64,000 nucleotides of DNA. Source: Pinus tabuliformis (lineage: Eukaryota; Streptophyta; Pinopsida; Pinales; Pinaceae). A model generated the notes under the pieces. The model was not told the origin of the DNA, made no database searches, and saw only the letters and a list, made by a program, of their open reading frames with translations. Numbering within the stretch: the stretch's first letter is position 1; every line of letters starts with the position of its first letter. A program made the position numbers and the translations under genes. Positions 61,270-64,000 of the stretch are shown here, piece by piece. The stretch spans positions 515,448,102 through 515,512,101 of the forward strand of contig CM062805.1 of the NCBI GenBank assembly GCA_031772625.1. The letters are read 5' to 3'.

Positions 61270-62555
61270 AGTGGTATGAAAAGTATTTGTGAAATTTGGC
61301 ACATCTTGGTCCCTTTCTTGTCGTAGTGTGGTCCATTTTATGTACTTACCATCATAGCTCCTGACAGGGTAATATTGTTCCTTAACGAAATCTTGGAAAT
61401 AATTCCAAGAGGGTGCGACTAAAAATAGTGAGGGTTCCTCCTCGTCACTCTGCTCACAATAAGTTTCCCACCAATCCTTGACATGGGGTCGGCTTTGAGG
61501 AGTGCAAAAGTAATCTTTTCCTTATCGGAAAAATTATGGACTGAAAAATATCCTTCCAACAAATTTAACCATGTATCTAGGGCATCAGCATCTATCTGGC
61601 CTTTAAATATAGGAATTTCAAAGTTAACTTGTACCTTAAAATGGGTGGCGCCATAGAAGTGATTGGTGGATGAAGATGTTTCGCTTGCTGATACTCGACG
61701 AAGGATATAGGAAAGGTTATCTATAATCTCATTCCTTAGTCGCTTGAGGGCCTCTTTGGGAAACATTTTGAAAGAATCCTTTTCTCCCTCATCTTTTTTT
61801 TCTTCCGCAATAGGAGGCCATCAGGGTCAGCGAGGCCGATCTTGCAAGGGTTCAACCAGTTCAAGACCTAACTCTTTATACCCTGACCTCATTGGGGACA
61901 TGCACAGAAAAACAAAGAAAGAACAAACCACTCTAATACCACTGATCTGGATTTATGAAGGAACAAAATTAAATGTAGATTTAAACAAGAACACATAGAC
62001 AATGAAACAAAACTTTTAATTAATAAATAACAAGTGATGAAAATTGTTTACATACATAAGAGAATCAAACTAGCTCAGGTGATTGTAGCTTATCTCTAAG
62101 AAGAAATGTGATGGCTACATGCCTTCTAAATTGTGTTACAATGAGGTTCGCATGCCTTTTTATCATCAAGAAACAATGGAAAACCTTAAACATCCAAAAA
62201 CCTAATTCTAAGAGATGAACCGCCAAAAGTTTGTGGGCCTTTTTGGGGTTAGTTGGATTGTCAACTTCCCATGGTTGTAACTTTGGCATATGATCTCCAT
62301 TTCGCACGTATGATAACTCATTAGAAATATGTATCTGAGGACAACAAATTTTGATTGCAAACTTCTAACATAATGTATAGGTTTGCCTATTTATAAATAA
62401 AAAACATTGTTTAGGACCTCAAAATGGCCCCAGAAGTTTAGGACCCAAAAAATTGTAAAAATAGGAAATTGTGCTGAAAATTTGGAAATTGAAAGGAAAC
62501 AGTGTTGAGGGTCCAAATGGAATAGGCAGGTGCCCACTAATATCTGCCTGGATCA
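61270..62555 (-). mobile_element. Partial Gypsy element related to Gypsy 2
   Basis: Minus strand: LTR at 61943-62555 (TGATCTGG...CTGGATCA), a degraded primer site (61931-61941) and a gag fragment at 61270-61930 that matches Gypsy 2 gag at about 38395-39040 (for example CACATCTTGGTCCCTT, GAATATTTTTC-like and the PNYFE-type reading). Pol is absent. Broken. Confidence 0.88.
61943..62555 (-). repeat. LTR of the partial Gypsy element
   Basis: 613 bp, close in length to the Gypsy 2 LTRs and similar over most of its length, with GATGGCTACATGCC and GGGCCTTTTTGGGGTTAGTT landmarks. Confidence 0.87.
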
Positions 62556-64000
62556 CTCTTGAAATCACTCTACTAAATCTCAAGCTTGGTCTTGGTCTTG
62601 TGTTACCTTACATATTGCAACTGCCTACTCTTCTTTGTGCTCAGGGTCATTCTCTCAACATCTTGGGGAGATTCAAGACCAACTACAAGAGAATGGAAGA
62701 AATATGTGTGAGAAAGACACAACATATTAGAAATTCGGGACTAAAGCATTGACTATCAGGACTCTCAGAAGGTCATAAGTGTAGAGACAAGCTACGACGA
62801 GAAATAGTAGGGGAGTATAGGGCGAAATGAAGGATATTAGAACCAGAGGGTGGACCAAAGGGTGAATGAGGAAAATAAATATGAAACATGATAGAATTGC
62901 ATATGGAAAAGTTGTCACATGCAAGGTTGCAGGGAATGAAGCTTTGAGGAGTATCAGTGATGAGGGAGTTCATAAGAACTAGGCCAAGGGGCCTTGGTCC
63001 TTTAACTTGCAAGGTTGTAATAACAAAGAAAATGATGTTATTCCCTCATTTCCTAAGTGTCATTCCTTCATGAATTTATAGCTCTAATATTAAAATGGTA
63101 ACCTTACCAAATTTATTCTACTAGTAGAATGCACTGATTGGCAAACATAACACATTAAAGGGAGTCTTTTAGTGGTCCCTTTGTAGAGTAAATTCACCTA
63201 ATAGAGAGAATGTCTATTTGCAACTCTGGGCATGGCAACTACAATGTCAGCCTAAGTCCTTCCTTCGTTGTTCCAAGTACATATGGGTGGTGTGTTCACA
63301 TCTATCACCAATTGGCTTCCCCCTCCCTCCTCATTTGGAAGGCGACGGATTGTGCACTCTGTTGTAATTGAGTATTCACCCATGTATTGAATGTCTATCT
63401 TTTGATGTTTGATTTGGGATTCGGCCACCCCCATCAAGGTCAGAATGGTGAATATTGGACGGAGACAAAGGGGGTCATTTATTTCTATATGCTTCCACTA
63501 GATTACCTAATATTTGACTCCATCATGTTTCCACATTAGCTTAGTTCATACCTTATGATTGTTGCAACTACCATTCTAGTTGAAAACACCCAGGGTTGAT
63601 TAGGCTATCAATGCCAATACATTAGAACACCTTCTTAGAAATGTTCAAATAAGGTTCCAAGAATTGTTCCTTTTAGTGCCGTCCTTTACTATTACCTAGC
63701 ACCCCTAAGGGCAATGTGTATATTTCTATAATTGATCTTCTAGCTAGAGTGTGACATTAGTCAAGTTTGGATATTATGTTATGATCATACCAACCCCTTT
63801 GGCCTTTTGTCTATTGTTGTAAGTCACTTTTGATAATGCCATAAGCATGAGTCATGCTTGCGTTTTTTGTGTAAAGCAATAAGGTTACTAAGAATATTGT
63901 ACTTTTATAGGTGGGATCCTCTCCATTATTTCAGGAAATCCTTGGTTTCTTTGGTTTCTTTTTGAAGTATCAATTCACAAATTGTTAATTATGATAAGCA
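62556..64000. other. Unassigned right end
   Basis: No recognised gene, repeat or RNA. Open frames up to 93 codons show no motif. Confidence 0.5.

Overview
This window looks like repeat-packed intergenic DNA of a land plant with a large genome. The evidence is a dense mix of Ty1/Copia and Ty3/Gypsy LTR elements primed by initiator-Met tRNA (TGGTATCAGAG sites), a chromodomain Gypsy element, a Helitron-class transposon carrying plant-like short introns, a tRNA-derived SINE-like unit and long AT-rich spacers. A gymnosperm is plausible because several LTR pairs are old and strongly diverged, but nothing proves it. I found no convincing single-copy host gene and no rRNA or functional tRNA gene.

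Layout. 1-3931: right part of a Copia element (+) with a 995-bp 3' LTR containing several small hairpins. 3932-6715: no gene; a 97-bp tandem repeat at about 5.34-5.80 kb. 6721-12238: a broken chromodomain Gypsy element (-) with a perfect CCTTC target duplication. About 13.07-21.17 kb: the most unusual part, a decayed Helentron-type (Helitron2-like) transposon (+). It encodes two successive OTU-protease-like domains, a zinc-finger/Rep (HUH) region, a PIF1-type helicase fused in the same frame to an endonuclease/exonuclease/phosphatase (EEP) nuclease, and a separate intron-containing RPA-like single-strand-binding protein. About 22.0-30.3 kb: a duplicated ~430-bp segment whose second copy is split by a very young Copia element (23592-30135, LTRs differing at one visible base, TGTGA target duplication). 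30.3-33.8 kb: AT-rich spacer.

33825-39667: an old Gypsy element (-) with ACACA target duplication. 39.7-42.8 kb: spacer with a SINE-like unit and a small tandem duplication. About 42787-48869: a second, older Gypsy element (-). About 50.2-52.3 kb: gag and protease of a third Gypsy-type element (-), with primer site and LTR start. 55.03-55.38 kb: an LTR fragment. 55.4-57.4 kb: an unrecognised, broken coding-like tract (-). 57796-61002: three tandem ~1.07-kb units with a finer internal periodicity. About 61.27-62.56 kb: gag plus LTR of a relative of the 33.8-kb element. 62.56-64.0 kb: nothing recognised.

Working together: in the Helentron, the HUH nuclease would cut and join, the helicase would unwind, RPA would coat single strands, and the EEP nuclease and OTU proteases are accessory. 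This copy carries several stops and frame changes, so it is a relic, but its domain set is unusually complete. All Gypsy pieces lie on the minus strand, whereas the Copia and Helentron elements lie on the plus strand. All percentages and similarities quoted are by-eye estimates.
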